Position numbers and translations under genes: made by a program. DNA of 64,000 nucleotides, taken from an uncultured Clostridia bacterium (GTDB lineage: Bacteria; Bacillota; Clostridia; Christensenellales; UBA1242). This document shows, in pieces, positions 33,501 to 48,500 of this stretch. Position 1 is the stretch's first letter, and each line of letters starts with the position of its first letter. Under the pieces are notes generated by a model. It saw only the letters and a list, made by a program, of their open reading frames with translations, did no database searches and was not told the DNA's origin. The stretch covers positions 1 through 64,000 of the forward strand of contig CAKVFH010000001.1 of NCBI GenBank assembly GCA_934746515.1. Direction: 5' to 3'.

Positions 33501-36500
33501 ATTCTATTACTTCATAAATAACACAAGTTATTTGTATTTCACAAAAGATACAGAGACAACAAATCTCACTGTTACAATTGTTGGTTTATATCACGACATC
33601 AATGTTGATGCATTCTTCAAATCACACAATGTAATCAGACTTGAAGCTGAAAGCTGGTCTTTCTTCACATGGGCTGGTTCATTTGCTAGTATCAATCTTG
33701 GCAATTTGAAATTCCACATCACAAGAAACAGCGACGGCTATAACATTTTGGCAGACTGTGATCAAATTGTGTTTGGTGAATATGATGACGGCGTAAACGA
33801 TCAAGGCGAGCGTATTTCAAAGATGCAATATATTGAGCTTGTTTACACCCATAAAGCATATTTGTTCAATTCAGAATACACAATTGACTATATTACAACA
33901 GAAGCAACATTCTACATTGATGATTCTTATATCTACAATGTTGAAGGAGTTTATGATATTGACAAACTTGCTGTAACAACCATGCGTTACACAATCTCAA
34001 CAATAACTCCAATGCAAACAGTTTATGGCTATGAAACCAACGGCGTTACAATCAATCCAGTTCATGGCGGCAGAAGCTTTGTTAAGTTTAGAGTAAATAT
34101 TTTGCCAAACCACTTAAATGTTTCATCATTTTTGAATGTTTTGGATACTGACGGAAAAATTTATGGTTCAAGGCTTGATCCATTTAGTGAAAACACATGG
34201 TTCAATACCCAAACACTTTCTGATATTCAAACTTCATTCTATGAAGACTTCACTTCTGGTGTGATTAGAACTTATGACTATAAGAACAAAAAAGGAATTA
34301 GTTATTTCGGAAATGTTCTTGAGTTTAATTACACAAAGATTGATGGCTATTCATTGACCGCTATCAAGTTCTATGGCAGAAAATATAACATTGCAATGAC
34401 TTCAAACTATAATCACATGGTCAACTTGATTGCTTTGATTGACGGAGACAACTTCACATTCAAATATATCTATGACGATGTAAATACAGTTTTGACAGCA
34501 AACTACAATGAATCAGAAGGTTGCTGGGAATTTAATGATAATTTGAAAGGCTATGCTTCTTATGATGCCACAACTAAAAAATATACTTTCAGATTCTCTG
34601 GAAGCATTATTGGTTACTTGGAAGAAGGTTACAATGTTGAATATTTCTCAACTCCAGACATTTTCAATGTAACATATAAGTCTAACAAACAAGGCAGCTC
34701 AAGCCCATTGATTTTGAAAACATTCACTCCTGAAACTGGTTCAATCATCGCTGTTAAAAATCCATATCTTGTTAAAAATTACACAACAAATGATAGATCA
34801 ACAACAGAAGATTTGGAAACAGATCAACTCTTTGTTTATAACCAAACATTTGGATATGGTGATTTGACAGATATGTATAATAGCATTCAAGCTGATGATA
34901 AAACCGAAGGCGAAGTTGTGAGAGTTTATACATCATCTCGTGAAAACAATCCTGACTATGCACTCCACAAACAAATGGTTAATTATCAGGCTGTTGATGT
35001 TAATTCGTTGGCTTATGACGACTTTACATACACAAACCGCTTGAATTTCTATCCATTCTATATGGTTGGATACACATTCATGGGTTGGTCAAGTAACTCT
35101 GACTGGACAAATGTTGATCAGTCTCAAGTTGCGCTATTTAACAACTGCAAATCATTCGTTTCAAGTTCATCGGCATCTGTAACTTATGATACAGTTGGTG
35201 AATATAATTTCTACACAATTTTAAAAGACCAAATCCTTGACGGAGAAGTTGTTCTTTATGCTAGATGGGAAGCTGAAACTTACACAATTGCACTTAATGT
35301 TAATGTTGATCCAGAACTCGGCATTGACAAGCGCAACAATGTTGTTTCAACAACATCTTATGCACAATTCTACGACAGAAACACAGAACTTTATTCAAGC
35401 GATGACCAATTGTGGCTCATTACTGTTAAATTTGACACTAATGTTTGGGATAACATGAATGATTCAATTATCTCAAGATATGGCTACACTTGGAATGGTT
35501 GGTACTTCTCAAAACTTGACACTGTCAATGGCGGAAGCACTCTTGTTATTGCTGGTATTGACAGAACTGGTGTTGTGAATAACAATGAAACACCAACACT
35601 CAATTACGCGCTCTATCAACAACTTGTTAGCGCTGGATCTCTTCCTGTTGATGATGAAATTTTGATTGATCCATTCAATCCTAACTATCAAACAACAAGA
35701 CATTTGAGAGACAGATCTGACACAGCTCATGGCACAGTTGATCCAGAAAAATATTCAGTAACAGCTGGAGAAACTGGCTATAACACAAAAATGGTATTCA
35801 CAGGAATTTCTGAAAACATTTTCAAATGCGGTGAATACACAATCAACAAAATTAGTGTAACACTTTATGAAGATATTGCTAAAATCGTTGGTACTTATGA
35901 CTATGATTACAGCATTTATTCAGAAAATGGAACAACTTATTTTGAAGTAAACTATCATCAATCTGGCAACACATACACCGGCAAGGTTGTTTTGAAGAAA
36001 ACAAGAACAAATGTATATTCAAACGATTCTCTCACACTTGATGTGACAAGCAGTGATTTGCTAACCAAGATTGAAAACTATGTTAAAACTTCTAACTTTA
36101 CCTGGACAATCTACACCAATGATGCTGGTGAAGAAGTTTTGGAAATCTCATATTTCAAATATTCTTCAAAAGTCATTTTGAGCAAGAAAAACGCAAATGT
36201 CTTCGGAAATAATCTATATTCTATTGATATTTCAAGTTCTACACTTGCAAATGATATTGCAGCAATTGTTGGAACAACAGATTTTGTTTATAGTTTGGTT
36301 GGTGAAGGTGACAATCAAGTTTTGATTATCTCTTACCACAGAGACCACTTGATTAAGTTGTTTGCTCACTGGACCGCAAAAACTTATACATATAGATTTT
36401 ATTTTGCTTATGCAACAGATGACGATGAAAATGAAGTAAACAGCATTTCATATTCTTCAAATTCAGGCAAATATAACAACTATCAAATTGATAAGTTTGT

Positions 36501-39500
36501 TGATATTACAGTGTCTTATGCAGAAACAAGAACACTTTTGACATTTGAAGACTTTGCTTCGCTTATTGCAAGCAAAGGGGTTACAGTCACTGTTCCAGAG
36601 CATTATAAAGCTTATGCATGGTTTAGATGGTACAATAACTATGATAACTTATCAGAGAGCACCGACAGCAATCCTGACTATGCATTAAACTCTGAAGATT
36701 GGTATATTGATAGGGGATATTACAACTCTATTTCTAAAAACAGCAATTGGTATGATCCAACCTTTGCAAACGATGACTTGAGCGTTCTTGCAAGCGGAAC
36801 ATGCTTCTCTGATGTTTCATATATGGCAATTTCTGGTCTTACCCAAGAAGATTATGAAAGTTTCTATTATGATGAAGTTACAAGAACTGTTAAAAACAAT
36901 TCATTTAAGTATACATCAGACTTGATTTCTAGCGACAAATTTATTTCAGCTGGAACATCAATCACAAAGCATTTTGTTGGTGATGAAACATTCTTTATTT
37001 ATTACATTAAAGATATTTACTATTCATCATTCTACGATTCAGATGCTAACACCGTTACTGTTTATGATGAAAACAAAGTTGATAAAGGTCACTATTATGT
37101 AACAGAAACAACACCTGTTTCAAATTATCCACAACAAATTGTTGTTGCTGGTGCAAAATATGTGTTTGAATCTGTTGAAACAGCACTTTTCTATGCTTAC
37201 TACATCAATGGTACAAACTATGTTACATATAACTACAAGAGCGGAAAGGTTTACACCGGAAGAATTACATCTCTTCTTTTGAAAGAAAATAACTTCTTGA
37301 TTCATGACCTTGAAGCTGATCTCGTTTATGAAGGCTTAACATACACATTCGTTAAAAATGACGAAACAACAAGATTCTATTACTACAAATCTGGCGAAAG
37401 CTATTTGACTTATGACATTGTCAACAAGAAATTGTATTCTGGCAATGATATCCTAACTCAAATTTCAAGCTATCAACTTTCTGCATTCCCACAATACATT
37501 GACTATGTTGATGGCAATAGATACACATACAATAGAATTGATGAATCACTTAAGTTTGCTTATTATACAAGCGGTTCAAACACAATCACATTTGATTATG
37601 ATTTGAGAGTTACATATAATGGCACTCACACAACAAAACAAACTTCAAACTATGTGTTCTTGACAACAACAGACCAAAAATATCATCTTCAAAATCGTCT
37701 TTATGCTGAAGACTTTGACTGGACTTTTGATCCATTCACAGCAATTTCAGAAAATACGAGAGTTGCAAGTTGGTATAATATTATTGGTTGGTGGGTTAAG
37801 ATTGATCAAACATATTCTTATGTAATAAATGATCAAACCTATCATGTTGATGACGAACATATTGACACATCATACTTTAATAATTATGATTCAAGTTCAG
37901 GTTATTACTACCACGAATTTACTTATTCATATTCTAAATCTGACGGCACATTAGATTATGCGCACTCAAGATTCTATTACTACACTGGTGATGACGGAAT
38001 TGTTCATTTCAGATTTACACATGCATTCACTGATATTTATGTTTATGCAGTTTATCAGATGGTTGAATATGATGTTAATCTTGAAATCAATGCGCCAGTT
38101 GGCTCAACATATTTTCACCAAGTTGCAATTAAAAACACAACTATTTCAAAGGAAAACTTCGTTTTGTCAGCTGATGATTACAAAAAAGCAATCACTGATG
38201 AATTTAATGTAATCTACACATATTACTATTCAGATTTGGAAAACGGTTACATTTATTATAAATGCGGAAACAAGTTCCTTAACTATTGCATTGCGGAAGA
38301 AAAACTATATCATGGCGTGATTGACGAAAGCGCAAACATTGTTTCAGATGAAATCAATGACAAGACAATCATTTACGGCAATCAAATTAACTATTATGGT
38401 TCTTATGATTCAAACAATGCTTATGACACCTTGACAAGAATTGATAATCCATTTGCTTACAATGAATATATTGGCGCAAGCGATTACAATGACCTTGTTA
38501 CAAAAGGTGAGTATACATTAAACAGAAATGGACTTGTTGCTTACACTCCAAAATTGTTTGTTTATACTGATAGAGCTGATGCAAGATTTTTCTTCAACGA
38601 TTTTGTTTACAACAGAAGCGTTACTGCTTATCAATCTTATGATACAAACAATGTTTATTTGGTTGAAGATTTCGATGATGCTGTTGTTCAAGACAATGCA
38701 AACAATGTTACAAAAACAAACTACGCTTTAACTCAAATTCAAGACAACAATTTGATTGCATATTTAGCGCTTAATCAAGGATACAGATTGCTTGAAAATA
38801 ACATTTCAGTTAGAAATGGTTCAAATCACAGTGTAATTTCGGGTGAAATTAAAAATAGAACAGAAAGATCTTATGTTGATGAAACCAATGGTCCATCAAG
38901 AGTTATTTATTATGAATATATTGCAAACGGAAAAGTTATTTATACTTACACTGAAGAAGAGTATTACAATGCTGCAACTCAAATTTTAAGTTATAAATAC
39001 ATTATTTCGTTCCCAGCAATCTCTCAAGATTATGACATGAGCTGGAATGTCACAAGCTTAACCTACGATTCGCTTGACTATTCAACATCAGAAGAAAATT
39101 CAAGCTCACAAGGTTATGTTCAAAAGGGAACAGATGTTGAAGATACATTGGATGACCAAGTTCAACTCACCAAAAAGACTGCAGGACAATTCTATGGCAA
39201 TACACAATTCATCACATTCTATCCTGCAATGAACACAAAGAACAATTTCTTTGATCAATATGCTTATGAACTTGACTATGTTGATTCATATTTAAGTAGG
39301 ATTGACTTGTCGTCAACAAACGGAAGATATACAACTCTTGCTGACAACGCACTTGTTTCAACATTCTTCACTCTTGAGTATTATCTTGACACTGCAACGC
39401 AATATCAAATTGATTTTAGAAACTTTATTGTGAAAGATGCGTCAGGCAATATCGTTAATCCTGTTGATTTGGTTGCAAACCCAACCTACAAAATTTTGAT

Positions 39501-42500
39501 TGACAAACTCCACGCAAACCATGGCACAACATTTGCTGATTTCGAACCAGGAAATGAATATAACTATAATGTTGAAAAGGCATTCATTCTTGAATTTAAT
39601 GGCCTTGAATATTACTTGTATTTGTGTCACTACACCTATGGCACACATGATTATTACACCTACATTTTGTGGGCAGATACATGTGTTAAAAATAGTGGTC
39701 TTAAAGTTTCAACAACTTTCACAGACATCAAACACAACACAACATTCTCTTCAAGTATTGTTAATGGTTCAAATGATCTCTATAAGAGTGATGCAAGCGT
39801 TGGAACAACAATCACAAACACTTCAAAAGCTGGTGTTGCAAGCTATTCTGATTCAATGGATCAAGCAAATATTTATCCATCAGACATCAATTCTTATGTA
39901 ATTCGTCCACATAACGGATATGTTATTAACACAATCACAATCACTTATGGAAACGGACTTGCAAAAATCAACTTAAGAAGAGATGAAAATGGAAATGTAA
40001 CAGGTATAGATTCATATTTATATGCAGGCAAGTATACCTACAAATATACCTATACAAACGAAGGTTACATTGACTTTAATGGCAACACAGGTGAAAGACA
40101 AGATTACCCAACAGCAACTGAATATGATTCAGACAACGATCGTTATATCAACCAAATTTCAACCTGGATGTATTTGTTCCATGACTATGATTTCATTTCT
40201 TATGATTATAATGAAGCTACTGGTTATGTAACACTTCTTATCTATGGTATTTATGGTGATTGTTCAATCGTTGCAACAGCTGAAAGCTATGTTTCATTCA
40301 GACTTGAAGCAAATGAACTCACAGACTTTTATGCTAAAGACGCAGCAACCTACATTGAAAACAATTATTCAGACAGAGTTTATAAAAACTATATTCACAA
40401 ACCAACAACTGTTGATGAATTTAACAACTATTTGACATTTGGTTTTGAATATTACATCGGCTTGGATGAAGATGATAACGACACCTACATCAATGGCTGG
40501 TCAAATGAAACTCTTGATAACACTGGAAAATTTGCTTATTCAAAAAATCAAATGTCAAGCTTTGTGTTCGGAAAATATATGGATGGCGAAACACCTGTAT
40601 ATTATTTGGAACTCATCTATATTGGAAAAGCAAAGATATTTGATGCTGGCGTCACATTTAGAACTGTAAACTATAACTATACTTATAGAATCACAGACTT
40701 CATGGTTGCAAATTTTGAAAATACTCAAAATTCTGGCAATATTTTCACAACGAACACAACTTCTAACACAGACTTAAAAGTTGGTGATTCAACTCTTGTT
40801 GATGAGACTGCTTCAGCAGGCAAATCAAGCTATAAGTCAATCTTTATCAATGATGTTAGAAAATTGTTCAAAAGCTCTGCGATTGACAACACAAACTATG
40901 GTGGCTACACCATGGCAAGATTCTTTGTTCAGCCAATGAGAAATAATGATGAAGACACAATCGGAACACTTGTTCATATTGATTCATACCTTTACACAAA
41001 AGGCAACAATGATGATAGACAAGCTCGTCTTGATCCACTTGCTGATAATTCTTGGTTCAATGGTCACACATTGTCAAGAATTAGACTTGATTATTATCAA
41101 GCTAACAGAGATGAAAACTTGACTCAAGTTACATACAAAGAGTTTGAAGGCAGAACAACTGAATATTTCTATGGTAACAGCTATGATATTTACTATACAG
41201 AAATTGAAGGTTACACACTTTACAAGTTTAACTATCTTGGAACAGATTACTTCTTCGATTATGACGGAAACTTCTACACATATACAAATGCTGTTGATAA
41301 GCAAGATGGATACATCAGAACAAAAGTTGTAAATGGGGAAACTAAAACAACTCTTCCTGACTCAATCAGAGTAAGCTATTCAAGAGCAGCTGGTTCAACT
41401 TATGGTGTGTTCAAGTTTACAATCATTGCAGACTCTAACACATTTAGAACAAACTTCATTAAGTTCTATTCAAAACAGAAATCTTTGGGAATTACTTATA
41501 AATTCAATAAACATGAATCTACAAGTCCTGCAAAAATTTCTGGAAGAGAATATTTGACAAATGGTTCAATTGAATCAAATGAAAGAACACAAAGTTTGTT
41601 CTTCAATGAAGTTACATTGCTTTCTGCAAACAACTATTCAATGGTTGGTTACACATTCATGGGGTATTCGTCAGAAAATGATTGGTCAAACTTCTCACAC
41701 TGGTCAAGAGTTGACAATTGGGCAATCGGCGCTGACACTGATATCTTTAACATGGACACCAATTTGATTGGTAGAGCATTCTATAGCTATAACTTCTATA
41801 TTGAAGCTATTCAATCGTTTAGCTCTGAACCAACATTTGTTTCTCACGAAACAATTGTCACAATTGATGGTGAAAATACAAATCCTTATGATTACAACTT
41901 CTACAATGTTTTGAAAGATCAAATCCATGATTCGCTATACTTCTACAACAATGTGAAATTGTATTCAGTTTGGAAAGCTAACAAATATAACATTGTGTTT
42001 GATATGAATGACTATTCAAATGTTAATCCATTAAACACAACTGTTTCAAAAGGTTCAACAGAAGCTCAATTCAATGTTTTGAACACAAACAATGTTCAAA
42101 TGAGCATTCTTAACACAGACCACTATGATGATCCATTCTATTTCATTAACGACGCTACATATCAACAGGCTAATGAAAACTATGAAAATGGCTACACTGA
42201 CGGCTATTATTACGATAGCACAAAAACAAGAATCAGTATGGTTGTTACATTCGATTCTAACGATTGGTATTTGGTTTATAACGGAAAGACATACAATCTT
42301 GAAGATATCTTGATTGATAGATATGGTTATTCATGGTATGGTTGGTTTGTTTCAACCGATGGCAAGCTCGATTCAAACTTTGCAAGATTCTTTAACACTG
42401 ACGGCAAACTTAACTGGACAAGCGTTATTGCATCAAACAGAGTGATTGAATCAAGAACACTTGCTTCTAAAGATACTGTTGATGACAGCAATAGACTCAA

Positions 42501-45500
42501 ATTCGATTACGATTGGATTTGCAAGACCACATTCGTTGAGCCAACATTCGATACATCTTATGAGTATCGCAAAAATAACACCGACAGAGTTGACACATTG
42601 CACAGACTTGACATTGAGTATTTGAAACTTGATGAGTCATATAATGATGTTGACTTTGAATATACAAGAAATTACTTTAGAAACACAGAATTTGCTGGAA
42701 CAAGTGAATATAGCGATGTTTATTACAATCACAATGTTTACGGAAAGTTCAAACTCTATGCTGGTTGGCAGGCTAACACCTACACATTAGCGTATGATTA
42801 TGGAACTTATGGTATTGACACTGGCAAAACCAACAAGACCGAAAATAATGATTTGATGCACAATGAAGTTGTTGTTAGTGGAAAGAGCATTTTGGCATCT
42901 GCTAAACAGCTCCGTGGAACAACATCTCCACTTCAATCAAATTCAGGCGACTATAACACACTTATATTCGATGTTGAATACAATCCACAATATGTGACAA
43001 GAATTGGTTACACATTCATGGGTTGGAGACTTGGTTTGACATCTGTCAATTCAGTTTCAGGATTTGCTATTGATAATTCCGATAACAGTGCTGTTACAAT
43101 TGATGAAAAAGTTTCAATTGCAAGCAAGGGAAGCAAGATTTGCATCAACTATAACTCAATTATTATTGATGACGGATCTGAAACAACCGGTGTCACAACA
43201 AACTGTTATCTATACAGAGATATGTCAAATGTTGCTGGTTCTTCTGAAACTCTTGGTGCATTCGAAACCTTGGGTGACAGCGAGTCAGATTGCAATTCAA
43301 CACTCAATCACTATGTTGGCATGTATGCAATGTGGAAAACAAACATCTACACTGTTAAACTTGATGTCAATGCATCAGCAAACGACACGACAACATCTAA
43401 CTATTTCTTAACAAATTCGTTAGAAAGACAACCACTTGCTAGTGGAATTATTCCCGTTAATATTTATGTTATTTTTGATACTAATGTTTGGTATTATGAA
43501 ACAACATCTAGCGGAATGGATTTGACAGATGTAATTCTGGAAAAATTCGGTTACTTCTTCCTTGGCTGGTATACTGATGCCGAAGCAAAAGAAGGCAGAA
43601 ACATACTTTCTCAAGACACAATAAATAGTGCACATTACACTGATTTCTTGATGACTGGAACAGATTACAACTATACAAATTCATACAACACCTATCCTGA
43701 TAGAATTGATGACTTTGATGTTTATATTCAAAATTCAGCAAGAACAACCGCTGTTAAGCGTTTGGCTAGCGCTCCACAAATGAGAGTTCTTGATTATGCA
43801 CTCTTCAATCAATTCGTATTCAGAACTTATGGTGAAACCTCAACAAACTCAAATCTTTACACATTTGAGTCAAGACTAAAAACCGCATACTCAAAAGTAA
43901 ATGGTTACACAATCACAAATGATGATAAAATGTTCACTTCAAATATTACTGATGAATATTCACTTGCATCAAGAAAAGGCAACTGGGTAGAAATCAGAAA
44001 CTATAATGAATCAACAAAAACTGAAACAACAACATTTGAAATCACCATTTATGCAAAGTGGCAGGGTATTGTTTATGAAATCAGCTTCAATGGAACATCA
44101 TTCGAAGATGATAGCGGTATTGGAACAACCAAAGCTCAATACATCACTGAAAAAAATGGTCAAACTTATAATTCAGATTCAGCAAACTGTTCGATTTATG
44201 TTATGTTTGATAGAAACCTTTATACTTCAAGTTATAACGAAATCTGGCAAGTTGAAAGCGACTATTACGCACAAATTGCAGATAACGCAAATGATATTGA
44301 AGCAATTACTAAAGGTTTGCACTTAAATGAAATTATCAATATTGATAGATATGGCTACACCTGGACGGGTTGGTATACAAGGGGGTATGAATACTTACCT
44401 GATCAGACATTTAATGAAGTAAGCATCAAGCATGCAACAAACGGAACCAAATCTGAATCAATTCCTTCAGAAACTGGTGATACAAGAGTTCCAACTTATA
44501 CAGTTGAACAAAATGACGGCACTAATTATTATGTTGGAAAAATGCTTGAAACTGATAATGTTTATATGGAAACCGACGGCTTCAATCATAGATATTACAG
44601 TTCACTTATTGTTGATGGTCATGACTATTCACAAAAGACATATAGGTCTTCATACAGCACAAACTATGTTCCTATCACAAACTACAATAAAGCAAATTAT
44701 GGAACAGCTGCATATACAAAATTCAGTTTTCCAATCTATTCAGATTTGCAAACATTTGAAACAAACAAGGAAGACAAAACTTTCACATTCACGCTTTATG
44801 CTGGTTGGGAAGCTAACACATATCAAGTTTATTATGAATCAAACAGCGACAGTAGTTATGATAACAATTGGCTTGATGGCGTAAATACTCACGGACTTCC
44901 TTATGTCAGCGGTGCAAAACTTCGTAGCGAATATAGCAATCTTGCAATTGGTTCTTCACCAGCTTACAAGATTACTGCATATAATGGCACACCATATTCA
45001 GCAACACTCCTATTCGACGGTGATTATGAAAATGGTGACAACGAAGGTTATGTTGAATGCACAGCATGGCAAAGATTTGGCTACACATTCATTGGTTATA
45101 GCATGGGTCACGGAACCGCAACTGACACATCAAGTGCACACTTCTATGCAACAGTTGATTCTGGAGCAAAGAGCACACTTGTTAAACTTGACTATTATGC
45201 CGTTGCTTTCGGAACAAACAACTATGCATCATCTGGCAGAAATGATTACAATTATTCAAGTGTTTCTTGTCTAAATAGCGATGCTTATTTGTATGGAACT
45301 TATGATATTGCAAGCAAAGATCTTTCAGACACAACAAAACGCGATTATGAAGAGCTTGGTGACAAATATGAAACATCACTGATTTCAACTTCAACAAACA
45401 ATTATTCAAATTTCCTTAACGATGGAAAGAAAACATATACTTATGCTGTTGTGTTAAACGCATTCTATAGAGCCAATGTTTATAATGTTGGTTTTGATAG

Positions 45501-48500
45501 CAACGATTGCACAGACGGCAGGGGTTCAACCTATGCATTCTTTAAAGATACTGATGGTTTGGATGCTACTGGAAATCCATATCCAGCAGAGCTTAAACAT
45601 ACATATATTGAAGAAAATTGCGATAGAAATGGTGCAATAAGCGTTACATTTGACACAGCCGACTGGTCATTTAATGCCGAAAATGGTGGATTTGCCATGA
45701 GCGACATCAGAGCTGACAGGTTTGGTTATACTTGGATGGGTTGGTATACTCGAAGCACATGTTTCAACATTGACGGAAATATTGATGATGTTTGGAAGGC
45801 ATACTATTACTACTTGATTATGACTGGTAACTCTGCAGGCGAATCTGACAAGATTATGGAAAAATTCGACTATAGCTTGTTCTTGACTTACTTTGTTGAT
45901 GAATCAGCTGTAACCGAAGGTAGAAATTACAGCCAAGAAACCCACAATGATAAAATGAACATCACGTGGAATGAAAGTGAAAATAGTTTCATCGTTTCTG
46001 GTGATGCTATTATCGAGAAATATCATGAGCACTTGATTACAATCTTCGCTGGTTGGCAAGCAAATACATATAATTTGACATACTACTACAGCGATGTTGA
46101 TTCAATCAAGAACTATGATAACAACTTAAGCAATCCTTTCACAGGCGCTACATATTCATACAGAACCAGTTCTCCAATTGAAACACTTTCAAGATATGAA
46201 GCTGGAAACTTACAAACAACTGATGACTTGACAAGACAATTCTTCAGAACTGAAATGATTTTTGATAAAGAATATTCACCAGAATTCTTAACAAGAATCG
46301 GTTACACTTTCAAGGGTTGGAGATTTGGTCTAAACTCAAGCACAGCTAACTATAATGGCACATTTATTGAAAATCAAAGAGCTAAAAACGGAACATTTGC
46401 TTCAGGCGAGAAGATTATTCTTGATAACAACTCAATTGTGAATGTTTTGATTGATAGTTCAGGCATCAAATATGAATGTTACCTTTATACAGACACAATT
46501 TATTCAGATATCGACATCGGAAATGACAACTATTTCAGACTTGGAAATATTGAAGAATTGGGCGACACTGACACTGAATTTAATTTCAAAATCAGTAATG
46601 ATGGCGAATGCACAGGATTGAACTTTAGTGTTACAAAACACACAGCACAACTATTTGCTATGTGGGAAAACAATGTTTATACAGTTGAATTTAATGTAAA
46701 CAGAGATTTCAACTATACAAACGATCAAACAGGTTATTTGCAAGAAGATTCAACAATCGCAAACTACTTGCACAGACTTGCATATCTTGCAACACCAACA
46801 ACAATTGGTGCAAATAGACAAATCAAAACAAACTCAACTTTGCAACAACTTGGCAATGATGACAAACTTTACAACATCGGAACAGATGTGACAAGCTTGC
46901 TTTCAATTGATTTAAGTTTAAATAGAATTTATTCAACAAAACTTATTTCATCACTTCTCACAGACCTAGACGGTGAAAACAAGTATGCTGAAAAACTTGA
47001 CAGTGAAGGATTCTTGTTCTCAAGAGAAGATTTTGACAATATTTCTCTTGACTTTGGTGATTTTAACTATAATGGAAACTACACATCAGGCGATAAGAAT
47101 GGTCAAAAGTATAGTTATGTTGCTTATGTAACATTTGATACAAACGACTGGTGGTTTGAAACAATTGACGGTTCAACAATTGAAGAAACTCTTTATTTCA
47201 TGATTCTTGAAAAACTTGGTTATTATTTCAAAGGTTGGTATGTAAACGACGATTGCAATGATAATCAAATGCTTATCAGATACTATGAAGGTGAAGGGGA
47301 TCAAAACCAAATTCTTGGTTTCTTCAACATTTCAGGTGCAATGGATAATTACACCTATCGAGAAGATACAACAGCTGATAACAAATGGTATATGTACACA
47401 AACCCAACAACAAAGGCTGTTACATCTGACCCTGATTATTCTTATTTCTACAACGAAAGAATTTCAACATTTAGTTATCTTCCACGAATCAACTATAAGT
47501 TCTACTTGCAATTTGACAAAGAAATCAAGGCAAGAGATCAAGCAGAAGATTTTACTTATGGTAAGACTACTGAAGGAACATGGTCTGAAAATAGAAAGAC
47601 TGGAACTTATGGATTTACATTGTTTGCAAAATGGACAAACAAAGTTTATACAGTTGAAGATTTTGACGGCAACATGGGTAAAGGTTCAACAAATCCTAAA
47701 TTCTTCATTGACAATACTCAAAGCTACACAATTTATGGTGGTGCTTGCTACGCATTCGGAACATACACCGAAGCTAACCATTCACTATCTTGGGCTGAAG
47801 CTGGTATAGAAATCAAGATTCTATTTGATAGTGACAACTTCTTTGCTGTTTATAAAAATGGCGATCAAGAAATCATTATTAACGAATATATCAACAATAT
47901 CATGGTTGATAGATATGGCTACACTTGGACAGGCTGGTCTTCAAACTTGGATCTTATTGACAGAACTCAAGTTATTGATGGACACCAACCAAATGAAAAA
48001 TGGACATATTCTAACGATTATGACTATGACGATGAAACAAAGAAAGCTTGCGATGCTGTTCATTTTGGATATGATATATTGCGTTATGCTCAAACAAAGA
48101 GTGAAAGCGAAAGGAAATTAACTCTCTATGCAACTTGGATTGCAAACACCTATGCTCTTACATTTGACTTCCGCGATTCTGTTTCAAGTGAAACTTCAAA
48201 AACTGGATCTAGTGACGCTATGTTTGGTGATAACACACTCACAAAATATAGAAACATTGTGTTTGATATGAACTATGATGTTAAGAAATACATGTTCACT
48301 GTTAAGCGTAATGGTTACACATTTGTTGGCTGGAGATTCGGTATTATTGATGAAGAAACCAATTCAATCATTTATGGTGATAGAATTGATTCGGGCAACA
48401 TTTTCTGTTTGAATAATGACAGAATTATGAATGGCGACAATGTGCTATTATTCACAAGAGATTTCACAGGTGGTTTTGAGAATGCACTTTTGTATCAAGA

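Noticed and set aside
47258..47809. 183-aa open frame inside the 12,312-aa gene
   Set aside because: It is a +1 shadow of the giant frame, with low-complexity Ile/Lys/Gln-rich translation and no ribosome site. The other long alternative frames inside the giants look the same.
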